Part shown: positions 35,201-42,869 of the stretch, piece by piece
Position numbering within the stretch: position 1 is the first letter of the stretch
Layout of the letters: each line of letters begins with the position of its first letter
Assembly: GCA_039026955.1 (NCBI GenBank)
Contig: JBCCLH010000026.1
Location: 22,500 to 86,499 of the forward strand
Direction of reading: 5' to 3'
Origin: Kordia sp039026955
GTDB taxonomy: Bacteria > Bacteroidota > Bacteroidia > Flavobacteriales > Flavobacteriaceae
Length of the DNA: 64,000 nt
Notes under the pieces: model-generated
Told to the model about the DNA's origin: nothing
Databases searched by the model: none
Seen by the model: the letters and a program-made list of their open reading frames with translations, nothing else
Translations under genes and position numbers: made by a program

Positions 35201-35680
35201 GGTATGACTTGGGCAACTGTCTACAGCAAATTTGGAGATATTTTAGCCACAGCGCCAGATACTATCGTGCAGTTTGTACCAACCGCCTCACAATGGCGAA
35301 CAGAAACAGTTGATTTAACCAGTTATATCGGCAATGAAAATGTACAAGTAAAGTTTAGAAATGTGAATGGTTACGGACAAGCCTTGTATATTGATAATAT
35401 CAACTTAGGAAGTATTTTAAGTGTCGCTGAAGTGAACACAGATGTTATTAGCTTCTATCCAAATCCTGTGCGAAGTAATGACGCTGTGTTTGTAAAAAGT
35501 ACCAAAAATGAAGACATTGCTTTTTCGTTGTACAACATTCAAAGAAAGCTAGTCGGAACCATTTTCACACAAACTAATAAAGCCATTCCAACAGCACAAT
35601 GGGATTTAAGTGCGGGCGTGTATTTATATAACATTCGTACAAATGATCAAATTAAAAAAGGGAAGTTGATTGTGTATTGA
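32216..35680 (+). CDS. T9SS-exported sortilin/BNR propeller protein with PKD domain
   Basis: I prefer the second Met (MKKSLFFFVLLTAIVGYS), three codons into the frame that opens at 32207; 1154 residues. Layout: signal peptide; helical region to about 110; BNR/Asp-box propeller to about 790 (KTIDGGDNWTNAS, KTTDGGNSWSVVF, RTTNGGTSWTQVL, RSNDGGQTFTC, KSINGGATWTNET); a PKD-like domain about 810-895 (ATWSWTFENANIP, then THLVTLTVTNAAGVSDSDA); a jelly-roll/MAM-like domain about 900-1065; and a T9SS type A sorting domain (SFYPNPVRSNDAV, ending KKGKLIVY). It is an exported binding or enzyme protein; the ligand is unknown. Confidence 0.87.
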   Translation: MKKSLFFFVLLTAIVGYSQQSPNPSISNQSYKDAPEWAKLMYSDNPNVNTIDQLYSKYYKTHEYKKSYHTQYYKRWRRAIDPFLNNEGLYDHNKKLEAIEAARTLQNSQQDITPESGNWSVMGPFQSYREGGTVLSGAQTNVYSIGQCLTVPSVLYCGTESGEVYKTIDGGDNWTNASLTLVTRLAPQAVIANAGVRAVSVHPTNPDIAYAGSGSELFKTTDGGNSWSVVFDSNIPLFGYIENPAEIFINPNNPNIVLVAGKAGVHRTTNGGTSWTQVLNNETYDLKAQPGNPNTLYAVRRNFITNTHEFLKSTNGGVSWTPQTTGWYTSTNPNRTVVGAKLAVSDANPNRVYAFLIGDSKAGDNGFIGVYRSDNAGVSWTNPRGYNGAPYNAANPNLLNSDTSTAGFNQGFYNCAAMASNANADQVLVGGIGMWRSNDGGQTFTCIYNYGCGSYNPMHVDMQEFKAFGNEYWATTDGGIFKSTDLFATQPEFKMNGVHGTDFWGFGSGWNRDLLVGGTFHNGVDVYSEGFPFGTFLDLGGGEPASGYVNPGTEQIYSTNIGSRFIPTTLSGAVTNASLSLAPTESPWYAQSSEMEFDPDCYNHVYIGNSNQLFKSLDAGASFNAVYTGPANSNVLGIEISRDHTSTMYIVERPNSGNAYLVKTTDDWATTSTISLPSGNGTLALISLDPENDQIIWLAYPRGANGNKVFKSINGGATWTNETSSELNGQNIQVLTTIGGTNGGVYVATGMSVYYKNDTMASWTLDNTNLPTTIGANDLRPFYRDGKVRLASYGKGVWESPLFETPSRPVAKIMVDKLSANCAGDVFYFDDFSMLNHANATWSWTFENANIPTSSLRNPQVTFTATGTHLVTLTVTNAAGVSDSDAITITVDDLANTNLEEDFEVSFVPDGWRQESTGNYAWTYENTVGGFGQSANSMVVNNYVIEQQGTYCDIIAPLNMVNTSVTDGMLTFDVAYAEYSAAYSDGLEVQISTDCGMTWATVYSKFGDILATAPDTIVQFVPTASQWRTETVDLTSYIGNENVQVKFRNVNGYGQALYIDNINLGSILSVAEVNTDVISFYPNPVRSNDAVFVKSTKNEDIAFSLYNIQRKLVGTIFTQTNKAIPTAQWDLSAGVYLYNIRTNDQIKKGKLIVY

Positions 35681-36155
35681 TCATTCGGTTTTGTCATTCC
35701 TGTGGAGACAGGAATCCACAGTTGCTCAAGATGGATTCCGCATTGATACTGAATCAAGTTCAGTACGTTGGTGCGGAATGACATTGGAATTCAAACGTCA
35801 CTTCGAGTGAAATCTCGGAGAGATTTTGTATCGAGAAGTACTCTGAAACTCTAAATTTTGAATCATTTCAAACTAAACTTTTCAACTCATAAACATATAA
35901 ACCAGAAGAACTCATAGCTGTTCTCGATACAACGAATCAGAGATTCGCCACTCGAACTGACGTACAGTAAACCCAAAAATAATTCGTGCATTCATAGTCT
36001 AAAAACAAAAAGACAAACCACATCATCAAATCATCAAATCATCAAATTAACACATTTTCAAATTAACACATTACTACATCAAAAAAGCGCCATTTGGCTA
36101 CTAAATTCCTTTTTGGAATGATTATTTTTGAAGGAAATCTTTTAAAATTACCATC
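35681..36155. repeat. Gap holding family E and D palindromes and an octamer run
   Basis: A palindromic element spans 35693-35782 (GTCATTCC to GGAATGAC, with inner GGAATCCACAG / GGATTCCGCA and the TACTGAATCAAGTTCAGTAC string of family E). A family D copy lies at about 35796-35845 (GTCACTTCGAGTGAAATCTC then GTATCGAGAAGTA), and its inverse at 35920-35962 (TTCTCGATACAACGAATCAG then CCACTCGAACTGACG). CATCAAAT is repeated three times at 36024-36047. No gene is visible. Confidence 0.6.
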
Positions 36156-37448
36156 ATGAAATATCATCCAATAGATCGCAACTTATTTATCAAGAATAGA
36201 AAAAACTTTATGGCACAGATGAAACACAGTAGTTTGGCTGTGTTCAATTCTAATGATATATATCCGATTAGTGCCGATAGTACGATGCCTTTTGAGCAAC
36301 ATCGGGATATTTTCTATTTAAGCGGCGTAGATCAAGAGGAAAGTATTTTAGTATTGTTTCCCGATTGTCCAAAAGAGAAACACCGTGAAATTTTATTTTT
36401 AAAAGAAACCAACGAACATATTGCGATTTGGGAAGGTGAAAAACTGACCAAAGAAGCAGCTTTCAAAACTTCGGGAATTAAAACGGTGTATTGGCTGCAA
36501 GACTTGGAAAAAGTGATGTTTGAAATCATGACGCAATGCGATACGGTGTATATCAACACGAACGAACATTACCGTGCAAATGTGGAAACAGAAACACGCG
36601 AAGATCGTTTTACAAAATGGTTGAAAGATAAATATCCTGCACATAGTGTGGCGAAAAGCAATCCGATTTTGCAACGTTTGCGTTCGGTAAAAGATCAGAT
36701 TGAAATCGATTTGATGCAACAAGCTTGTCATATTACCGAAAAAGGCTTCCGCAGATTGTTAAGCTTTGTAAAACCTGGCGTTTGGGAATATGAGATTGAA
36801 GCAGAGCTGATTCACGAGTTTTTACGAAATCGCTCTAAGAAATTTGCGTATACACCAATTGTTGCTTCAGGAAATAATGCAAATGTATTACACTATATTG
36901 AAAACAATCAGCAGTGTAAAGCTGGCGAAGTAATTTTGATGGATGTAGGTGCAGAATACGCCAATTATGCAAGCGATATGACACGTGCAGTTCCTGTATC
37001 AGGACGATTTACAGAACGTCAAAAAGCAGTCTACAATGCAGTGAATCGTGTGAAAAATGAAGCGACAAAAATGCTAGTTCCAGGAACAATTTGGGCAGAT
37101 TATCACGTAGAAGTTGGAAAAATCATGACATCGGAATTACTTGGTTTAGGCTTGCTTGACAAAGCAGATGTACAAAACGAAAATCCTGATTGGCCCGCGT
37201 ATAAAAAATACTTTATGCATGGAACGTCACATCATATCGGACTCGACACACACGATTACGGAATCTTAACCGAACCAATGACCGCCAATATGGTGTTCAC
37301 AGTGGAACCAGGCATTTATTTACCAGATGAAGGCTTTGGAATTCGCTTAGAAGACGATGTCGTAATTCAAGAAACTGGCGAACCGTTTAACTTGATGCGT
37401 AACATTCCGATTGAAGCGGATGAGATTGAGGAGTTGATGAATCAATAA
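36156..37448 (+). CDS. pepP: Xaa-Pro aminopeptidase (aminopeptidase P, M24B)
   Basis: This 430-residue protein has an N-terminal creatinase-like domain (1-170) and a C-terminal pita-bread metallopeptidase domain. The two-metal ligands are all visible: D263 and D274 (LMDVGAEYANYASDMTRAVP), H359 in GTSHHIGLDTHD, E384 in TVEPGIYLP, and E399 in GIRLEDD. It removes N-terminal residues in front of proline in the cytoplasm, using Mn-type dinuclear centres in known relatives. It has no partner genes. Confidence 0.94.
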   Translation: MKYHPIDRNLFIKNRKNFMAQMKHSSLAVFNSNDIYPISADSTMPFEQHRDIFYLSGVDQEESILVLFPDCPKEKHREILFLKETNEHIAIWEGEKLTKEAAFKTSGIKTVYWLQDLEKVMFEIMTQCDTVYINTNEHYRANVETETREDRFTKWLKDKYPAHSVAKSNPILQRLRSVKDQIEIDLMQQACHITEKGFRRLLSFVKPGVWEYEIEAELIHEFLRNRSKKFAYTPIVASGNNANVLHYIENNQQCKAGEVILMDVGAEYANYASDMTRAVPVSGRFTERQKAVYNAVNRVKNEATKMLVPGTIWADYHVEVGKIMTSELLGLGLLDKADVQNENPDWPAYKKYFMHGTSHHIGLDTHDYGILTEPMTANMVFTVEPGIYLPDEGFGIRLEDDVVIQETGEPFNLMRNIPIEADEIEELMNQ

Positions 37449-37472
37449 GGTGTTGGGTGTTGGGTTAAATCC

Positions 37473-38035
37473 TTTTTCATTTTACATTTTGCGGTTTTAC
37501 ATTTTAAATTTTGTTCCGTTTGTTGTCGGTTGGTCGCTTCGCTTCGTTGTGGGTTATCAGTTTCACTTTTGATTTCAAACATAGACACTTAAACTTATAA
37601 ACTTCGTTATTCGTTGTTGGTTGTTGGTGAAAGCTACTTTTTCATTTTACATTTTGAGTTTTATATTTAAAATTTTGTAATCTGTTTGTTGTCGGTTGGT
37701 CGCTGCGCTTCGTTGTGGGTTATCAGTTTCACTTTTGATTTCAAACATAGACTCTTAAACTTATAAACTTCGTTATTCGTTGTTGGTTGTTGGTTGTTGG
37801 TGAAAGCTACTTTTTCATTTTACATTTTGAGTTTTATATTTAAAATTTTGTAATCTGTTTGTTGTCGGTTGGTCGCTGCGCTTCGTTGTTAGTTATCGGT
37901 TTTACTTTTGATTTCGAACATAAACTCTTAAACTTATAAACTTCGTTATTTGTTGTTGGTGAAGCTACTTTTTCATTTTACATTTTGCGGTTTTATATTT
38001 AAAATTTTGTAATTTATTTGTTATCGGTTTTGGGT
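37473..38035. repeat. Tandem direct repeat, about 3.4 copies of a 158-173 bp unit
   Basis: The marker TTTTTCATTTTACATTTTG recurs at 37473, 37638, 37811 and 37969, giving periods of 165, 173 and 158 bp. Each unit continues with TTTAAAATTTTGT, TTGTTGTCGGTTGGTCGCT, GCTTCGTTGT and CTTATAAACTTCGTTATTCG. Copies 2 and 3 are nearly identical; copy 4 is partial. Length differences come mainly from GTTGGTT slippage at the junctions. It is not coding in any frame. Confidence 0.8.
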
Positions 38036-38280
38036 TAGTTTCCATTTAGAATTCAGCTTTTTTAAACTTCATTAGTCTTAGTTTTTTTATCTATACTAAT
38101 GCCTAATTCCTTTTCCCTAATTCCTGTTAAAAATTATTTTTCTTAATATTCTTTAGACGTCAGTTCGAGTGATTTTCGTAGAAAATTGTATCGAGAACAG
38201 CTTTGATATCTAAGCACATCTCGATACAAATTTCTTTATAGAAATTCACTCGATGTGACGATTTGTTGATTTATCAATTT

Positions 38281-38416
38281 GATAATTTGAAAATGTACCA
38301 ATGGTGATTTTGCTTCTATTACAAATATTCTAATAATTTACATTTCTAGACTTCTAAACCAAAAATCAAAACTTTTCTGTAAAATCACTTGCTTTTGTCA
38401 TAGAAATCGATGTGAC
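38281..38416. repeat. 136-bp dispersed repeat, copy 1
   Basis: The sequence from GATAATTTGAAAATGTACCA to GAAATCGATGTGACG matches 62198-62333 over the same length with no gaps and about 11 differences by eye, mostly transitions. It is preceded here by a family D palindrome. Its lack of indels is unusual for drifting intergenic DNA. Confidence 0.75.
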
Positions 38417-38698
38417 GTGTAGTAGTTCTTTAGTGGCAATATATTTTCTTAGAAACTTCTCTACACTTAAAACAAGAAACCTATAACCAAAAAACATTTT
38501 CGTAATTTGTTCAAGCTGAGACAAAAATATTGAAGTTCACTATGAAACTTCTCAATACTAACATCTCAATACTCAATACTAATAACCAACTACACATTTC
38601 CCCAAACCAAAAAAAGCGGAACTCACAAGGTTTACACAAGTTACCAACAAGTTTTCTCAAAAAAATATATCTTTATATGTTAACTTTTCAGTAAACTT

Positions 38699-40714
38699 AT
38701 GAAGAAAACTTTACTTAGTATTTTCCTGCTTTGTATCCACTGTTTTGCATATGCCCAAGAACCTTGCGGGCAAGATATTGAGCTACAACGCTTGTATTCA
38801 GAACATCCTGAATTACGTCCTGAAAACAATCCTGCGTTTCAACAATTAGAACAATTTACAAATACGTTCGTTCCGGGTCCGTTGACGGAAGATTTTTCAG
38901 GTGTGGAAGATCTCACGATTGGAACCGATTATATTATTCCTGTGGTAGTACATATTATTCACAACAATGGCGTGGAAAATATTTCTGATGCTGCTGTGGA
39001 AAGAGCTATTGAGTCCTTAAATAGTTTCTTTTCAGGAAAAACGGCTTTTGATTCCAATATAGATGCCAGTTTTTTTCCGGTACGCGCTGCATTTACTAAT
39101 AGAAAATTGCGCTTTGTGTTAGCAAAGTTTGATCCGCAAGGAAATCCTACGAATGGAGTTGACCGACATGTAGATGCGTTTTATACCTTACGTGGAAACA
39201 ATCCGAATATGCGTTTTTTATACCATTGGCCGCGCGATCGCTATTTTAATATTTATGTCGTTCGTCAAGCAGTAGAAGGAAGCGGAACTTCTGGTTTTGC
39301 AACTTTTCCTTCAACTGTTGATGCGCCTGCGAATGCCTATTTAGACGGACATGTGATGTCTGCTTGGGCGTTTGGAGAACATGGAGAAATGTGGCAAAAT
39401 TGGTTTCATAACTTAGCGCACGAAGTTGGTCATTGGCTGAATGTATTTCATATTTGGGCAAATACTGGTGGAAATGGAGATGATATCTATTGTGGTTTTG
39501 ACGATTCTGTAACAGATACACCAAATACCAAAGGAAATTTTATTGCTGATTTAGATGATTATCCGGGTCCTGGCGCTATAATCAATTGCGGAAGTGTAGA
39601 CAATTTGACCAACATGATGGATTATACAGCTTCTACCTATGCGATGTTTACACAAGGACAAAAGTTACGCATGGAAGCCGCGTTAAATTCTCCTGTTGCA
39701 GAAAGAAATAATTTATGGAGTATTGATAATATCTTAACCACATTATATGGTTGCACTTCAGGATTGGATACCGACTTAGATAATATTCCAGATGCCTGCG
39801 ATCCGTGTCCGAATGATGTCAATAATGATAGCGACGGCGATGGTATTTGTGATAGTTTAGACGGTTGCAATGGGTATCCCGATGTGAATTTAGATGCCAA
39901 TATGACCGAATTAGATGCCTGCGATCCAACACTTCCTATTATTGATTTTAACACACAAACCATTTTAACCTATGATTCTGTGCAAGACCGTGGCGTTTCG
40001 GATGTGTATGATAATGGTGCAACTTTATATATAGCAACAAATGCGTGGAAAGCCATCGAAATCAATTACAACATCACACCTAATACAGTGATTGAATTTG
40101 ACTTTATGAGTACCATTGATGGCGAAATTCATTATATCGGAATTGATAATGACTTGTCACTAAATCCGGTGCTTGCTTACAAATTATACGGTTTTCAAAA
40201 TGTACCAAGTTCCGCAACAACCAATCTGGATTTTGATACTTATACAGACGCAGATAAATTCACCTATAAACACTACAACATTCCTATCGGGCAATTGTAC
40301 AACGGAAATGCACAATACTTATTTTTTGCTGCTGACAACGATTTATTCAACAATACATTTTCAGGTTTTAATTATCCTGGCGGTGGAAGTTATAACGATG
40401 CGACTTCTTTCTACCGTAATGTAAAAATCTATGAAAACAATGTATTAGCTACGACTGAATTTCCAGATTTGAATGCACTTATCAACATGTATCCAAATCC
40501 TGCACAGCACGAAATTACCATTGCTACTACTGATGGAATTCTATTAGAAAATGTTTCTATTGTAGACATGAATGGAAAAGTATTAAAAACTCAAACCCTA
40601 AAAAATCAACTGAAGAGTCGTATTGATATTCAAGACTTAGCTAGCGGTGTGTATTTCGTTAACATTCGGGCAAATTCGGGCAAAACAGCGATCAAAAAAT
40701 TAATCAAGATATAA
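38699..40714 (+). CDS. T9SS-exported pappalysin-like (M43) metalloprotease
   Basis: This 671-residue protein has a signal peptide (MKKTLLSIFLLCIHCFAYAQ) and a propeptide-like region. The M43 catalytic domain has extended zinc motif HEVGHWLNVFH at 241-251 and Met-turn NMMDYT near 305-310. A thrombospondin type 3-like calcium segment (about 356-392: DTDLDNIPDACDPCPND, then SDGDGICDSLDGC) follows, then a beta-sandwich region. It ends in a T9SS sorting domain (about 595-671: MYPNPAQHEITI, ending AIKKLIKI). It is an extracellular or surface endopeptidase. A shared terminator separates it from the convergent cupredoxin-like gene. Confidence 0.92.
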   Translation: MKKTLLSIFLLCIHCFAYAQEPCGQDIELQRLYSEHPELRPENNPAFQQLEQFTNTFVPGPLTEDFSGVEDLTIGTDYIIPVVVHIIHNNGVENISDAAVERAIESLNSFFSGKTAFDSNIDASFFPVRAAFTNRKLRFVLAKFDPQGNPTNGVDRHVDAFYTLRGNNPNMRFLYHWPRDRYFNIYVVRQAVEGSGTSGFATFPSTVDAPANAYLDGHVMSAWAFGEHGEMWQNWFHNLAHEVGHWLNVFHIWANTGGNGDDIYCGFDDSVTDTPNTKGNFIADLDDYPGPGAIINCGSVDNLTNMMDYTASTYAMFTQGQKLRMEAALNSPVAERNNLWSIDNILTTLYGCTSGLDTDLDNIPDACDPCPNDVNNDSDGDGICDSLDGCNGYPDVNLDANMTELDACDPTLPIIDFNTQTILTYDSVQDRGVSDVYDNGATLYIATNAWKAIEINYNITPNTVIEFDFMSTIDGEIHYIGIDNDLSLNPVLAYKLYGFQNVPSSATTNLDFDTYTDADKFTYKHYNIPIGQLYNGNAQYLFFAADNDLFNNTFSGFNYPGGGSYNDATSFYRNVKIYENNVLATTEFPDLNALINMYPNPAQHEITIATTDGILLENVSIVDMNGKVLKTQTLKNQLKSRIDIQDLASGVYFVNIRANSGKTAIKKLIKI

Positions 40715-40720
40715 TACCAA

Positions 40721-40748
40721 AAAAAGCACGCCAATGAGCGTGCTTTTT
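40721..40748. terminator. Bidirectional rho-independent terminator
   Basis: A perfect 11-bp stem, AAAAAGCACGC (40721-40731) with GCGTGCTTTTT (40738-40748), and a 6-base loop stand between the convergent protease and cupredoxin-like genes. A tract on one side and T tract on the other make it work for both strands. Confidence 0.9.
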
Positions 40749-40778
40749 CAACTATCAATCATGAAAAAACAATAGTAG

Positions 40779-41162
40779 TTATTCTACTATTAAAGTGTAT
40801 TGTGGAGTTGGGTTTAGGGGACAAAAGTATACGTATTCACCTTTTGCGAGTGTTACTTCTTTTGAATGTCCTTTGGTATTATTCTTTACCACTTCTGTTA
40901 CATACGCGTTTTTAATGTGATTTGCAGCGTCTGTTTTTCCTTTTGGCGCTAATACAAATCCTATGTCATGTCCTACGTTTGTATTGGCGATTTCAAATAC
41001 ATACGTTCCTGCTGAAAGTGTGATTGCTTTTTGTGTGAATTCACCTTTAGTTTGTTCTAAAGAAACTGTTTTTACAGCGTCCTTCATCATTTTGTTTTGT
41101 GCTTGCGTAGTCATTGAAAATCCTACGAATACTATTAGGATTGCGATTAATTTTTTCATCAT
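40779..41162 (-). CDS. Secreted cupredoxin-like protein with incomplete copper site
   Basis: This 127-residue protein has a signal peptide (MMKKLIAILIVFVGFSMTTQ). The beta-rich mature part resembles a cupredoxin: VFEIANTNVGHDIGFVL supplies a His (H65), and VYFCPLNPTPQYTLIV the loop with Cys (C114). The normal loop pattern C-x(2-4)-H-x(2-4)-M is missing its His and Met here, since CPLNPTPQY follows. It may bind copper differently, or may have kept only the fold. It stands alone. Confidence 0.75.
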   Translation of the reverse strand: MMKKLIAILIVFVGFSMTTQAQNKMMKDAVKTVSLEQTKGEFTQKAITLSAGTYVFEIANTNVGHDIGFVLAPKGKTDAANHIKNAYVTEVVKNNTKGHSKEVTLAKGEYVYFCPLNPTPQYTLIVE

Positions 41163-41172
41163 AAATTTATTT

Positions 41173-41222
41173 ATGTCCTGAACTTATGTGCTGTACTTGA
41201 TTCAGTATCGATTCAGGATCTG
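41173..41222. repeat. Family E repeat, left member of an inverted pair
   Basis: TACTTGATTCAGTATCGATT followed by CAGGATCTGG is the inverse of GATCCTGAATCGATACTGAA at 41501-41520 and following bases. The two copies bracket the 162-bp terminal-repeat element, as if that element had inserted inside or between them. Confidence 0.5.
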
Positions 41223-41268
41223 GTTATTAATTTGTTATTGATTTTGTAAAAATGAATTCCTGAATTTT

Positions 41269-41430
41269 ATACCAATTAAACTATAAGATGCGACTTTAGA
41301 GACGAAGTTGCTTTGGGATCATAGGACGCTGTGAATGGGTTGCATAGACGTAGCTAAGGAAACTATTCGCAAAAAACTAGGATGCCAAATGAACGAGTCT
41401 ATATGTTGCATCTTATAGTTTAATTGGTAT
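41269..41430. mobile_element. MITE-like element with perfect 23-bp terminal inverted repeats
   Basis: The left end 41269-41291 (ATACCAATTAAACTATAAGA then TGC) is repeated exactly inverted at 41408-41430. The inner 116 bp has no reading frame of note. At 162 bp with perfect ends, it looks like a non-autonomous transposable element. No matching transposase is in the window, and no clear target-site duplication is visible. It sits between the cupredoxin-like and AhpD-like genes. Confidence 0.8.
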
Positions 41431-41568
41431 TACTCCGTCTGTCCCCATTGAAAACTCAGGAAATTCACATGAAATATATGTTGAGATACTAATGTTTATG
41501 AGATCCTGAATCGATACTGAATCAAGTTCAGCAAAAGAGTTCAGGATGACGTTGACTTTACACGTCAA

Positions 41569-42126
41569 CTACTGCGCTACAGCAAATTTTCCTGTTTCTA
41601 CTAGTGGAAAATCAATTTCTGTCTCTGCAATGTGGTTTACATAATTTGTCAAGGTGTTCGAAACTACATTCAATACGATTTCTAAAATATCTCCGTCAGT
41701 ATATCCTGCTGCTTTTACCGCTGCAATTTCTTCTCCTGTTACGTTTCCTCTGTTTGTGGTTACGCTTTGTGCAAATTGCAATCCTGCTTGTACTTTTGCA
41801 TCGTTTGCCAATCCTTGACGACTTGCTTCGGTTTGCTCTTCTGTCAATCCGTTTATTTTTCCAATCGCTGTGTGTGCTGATAAGCAGTAATCACAACTAT
41901 TTTCTTCTGCGATCGCTAAGGCTAATTGCTCTCTGAATTTATTGCTAAAGTTTCCGCTAGCAGTCAATTCGCCTAAACTTAAATAAGATTTTAAGGTTGC
42001 AGGAGAATTTCCAAATACTTTAATTAGGTTTGGAATAAATCCTAATTTCTTTTGTACTGCATCAAATAATTCTTTTGATTCTCCTGTAGTTGTTTCTGGA
42101 TTTAAAGTTTCAATTCGTGTGCTCAT
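41569..42126 (-). CDS. Carboxymuconolactone decarboxylase/AhpD-like protein
   Basis: This 185-residue protein carries the AhpD-type site ENSCDYCLSAHTAIG: C78, C81 and H85 with a preceding Glu. In characterised AhpD-like proteins this CxxC/His site gives peroxide-reducing activity with thiols. The whole length fits the peroxidase-related CMD family. A gene for a 35-residue zinc-ribbon protein precedes it on the same strand (55-bp gap), so both may be expressed together, plausibly under oxidative stress. Confidence 0.88.
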   Translation of the reverse strand: MSTRIETLNPETTTGESKELFDAVQKKLGFIPNLIKVFGNSPATLKSYLSLGELTASGNFSNKFREQLALAIAEENSCDYCLSAHTAIGKINGLTEEQTEASRQGLANDAKVQAGLQFAQSVTTNRGNVTGEEIAAVKAAGYTDGDILEIVLNVVSNTLTNYVNHIAETEIDFPLVETGKFAVAQ

Positions 42127-42181
42127 AATTTCTAAATTTTTTGATTTTTAATAGTTTTTTATTTTGTGTAATGTGTTTGAT

Positions 42182-42289
42182 TTAATTGTCGCTTCCGCAG
42201 ATTTTACACTCGGTTACTTGTTCATCATATTCTTGATAACCCCAGCAATTTGGGCAAGCTGTATTTTGTATTTCTTTTATATTCTTCAT
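42182..42289 (-). CDS. Tiny zinc-ribbon protein
   Basis: I start at MKNIKEIQNTACPNCWGYQE, 35 residues; the longer frame upstream (to 42391) lacks conserved-looking sequence. Two CxxC pairs (CPNC and CKIC) separated by about 14 residues make a classic zinc ribbon. It is followed by the AhpD-like gene on the same strand. Small proteins of this kind occur beside AhpD-like genes in flavobacteria as far as I recall; the role is unknown. Confidence 0.65.
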   Translation of the reverse strand: MKNIKEIQNTACPNCWGYQEYDEQVTECKICGSDN

Positions 42290-42869
42290 AATCTTTTGGT
42301 TTGAATTTTTACTTTTTAACTGAACAAATGTTGCTAAGCTAGTCGATGCATCATTTGAACAGTACAAAGATGCGGCAGAAAAGAGCGCCAAGAAATGGAC
42401 AAAAGTTCCTAAGAATTGGACAAATGGGTTTTGTAATGGATTTTTAGATTTTTAGACTTGCTTTGCGCTTAGATTTTTGGGCTTTTTAGAAAATCAGAAA
42501 TAAACATTTTGTCAAACTGAACCTTGTACTCAACTTGATTGGTTATTGATTCAACTTCCTGTAAGGAGCGCTTTTTGTGTGATTCTGAGTCAAGCTCAGA
42601 ATGACGTTATTGAGTCAAATTTGAAAATAAACTATGATTCGTCTTTGCGAGAATTTTTCACATTGAGCGAAGTCGAAATGACAAATTCGTGGCAATCTGT
42701 TTCTTGTAGAACGCTTATTGATTTGAAGAAAAAATAATTCGTGATAAAAAAGATATGAGTATTGAGTAGTTAGTAGTGAGCGCTTCTATCAACAAAAATA
42801 CAAATACACCAACAGCGTAAGCGATACCAAAGCAAAGCGTGACTAACAGGCGAAGCCGATACTAACAAT
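42290..42869. repeat. Gap with nested and fragmentary repeats
   Basis: Family E piece GATTCTGAGTCAAGCTCAGA lies at about 42581-42600. A family B copy starting CGTCTTTGCGAG (about 42641) is interrupted by CACATTGAGCGAAGTCGAAA TGACAAATTC and resumes with GTGGCAATCTGTTTC (about 42690-42704). A TATTGAG copy (ATGAGTATTGAGTAGTTAGT) lies near 42755, and GGCGAAGCCGAT at 42852, also seen near 14680. A plus-strand frame of 63 codons here (42546-42737) is made of these repeats and is not a gene. Confidence 0.6.

Larger units (their letters stand above)
37449..38698. other. 1.25-kb gene-free region rich in repeats
   Basis: This is the longest non-coding stretch in the window. It starts with tandem copies of a roughly 165-bp unit (separate entry). 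A family D hairpin follows (about 38158-38260: CGTCAGTTCGAGTGATTTTC ... TTCACTCGATGTGACG), then the 136-bp sequence shared with 62198-62333, and a CTCAATACTAACATCTCAAT copy of the TATTGAG family near 38551. A Bacteroidota-type promoter for the protease gene should lie in the last 60 bases, but I cannot place it with confidence. Confidence 0.6.

Noticed and set aside
36024..36047. CATCAAAT repeated three times, possible CRISPR-like or microsatellite array
   Set aside because: Only three copies of an 8-mer with no spacers. It is too short for a CRISPR array and not clearly functional.
37473..38035. Tandem array considered as a CRISPR or a coding repeat
   Set aside because: Units are about 165 bp without a short repeat/spacer structure, and all frames are interrupted by stops.
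42546..42737. 63-codon plus-strand frame as a gene
   Set aside because: It is built from family E and B repeats that occur in other frames elsewhere, and it has no convincing ribosome binding site.
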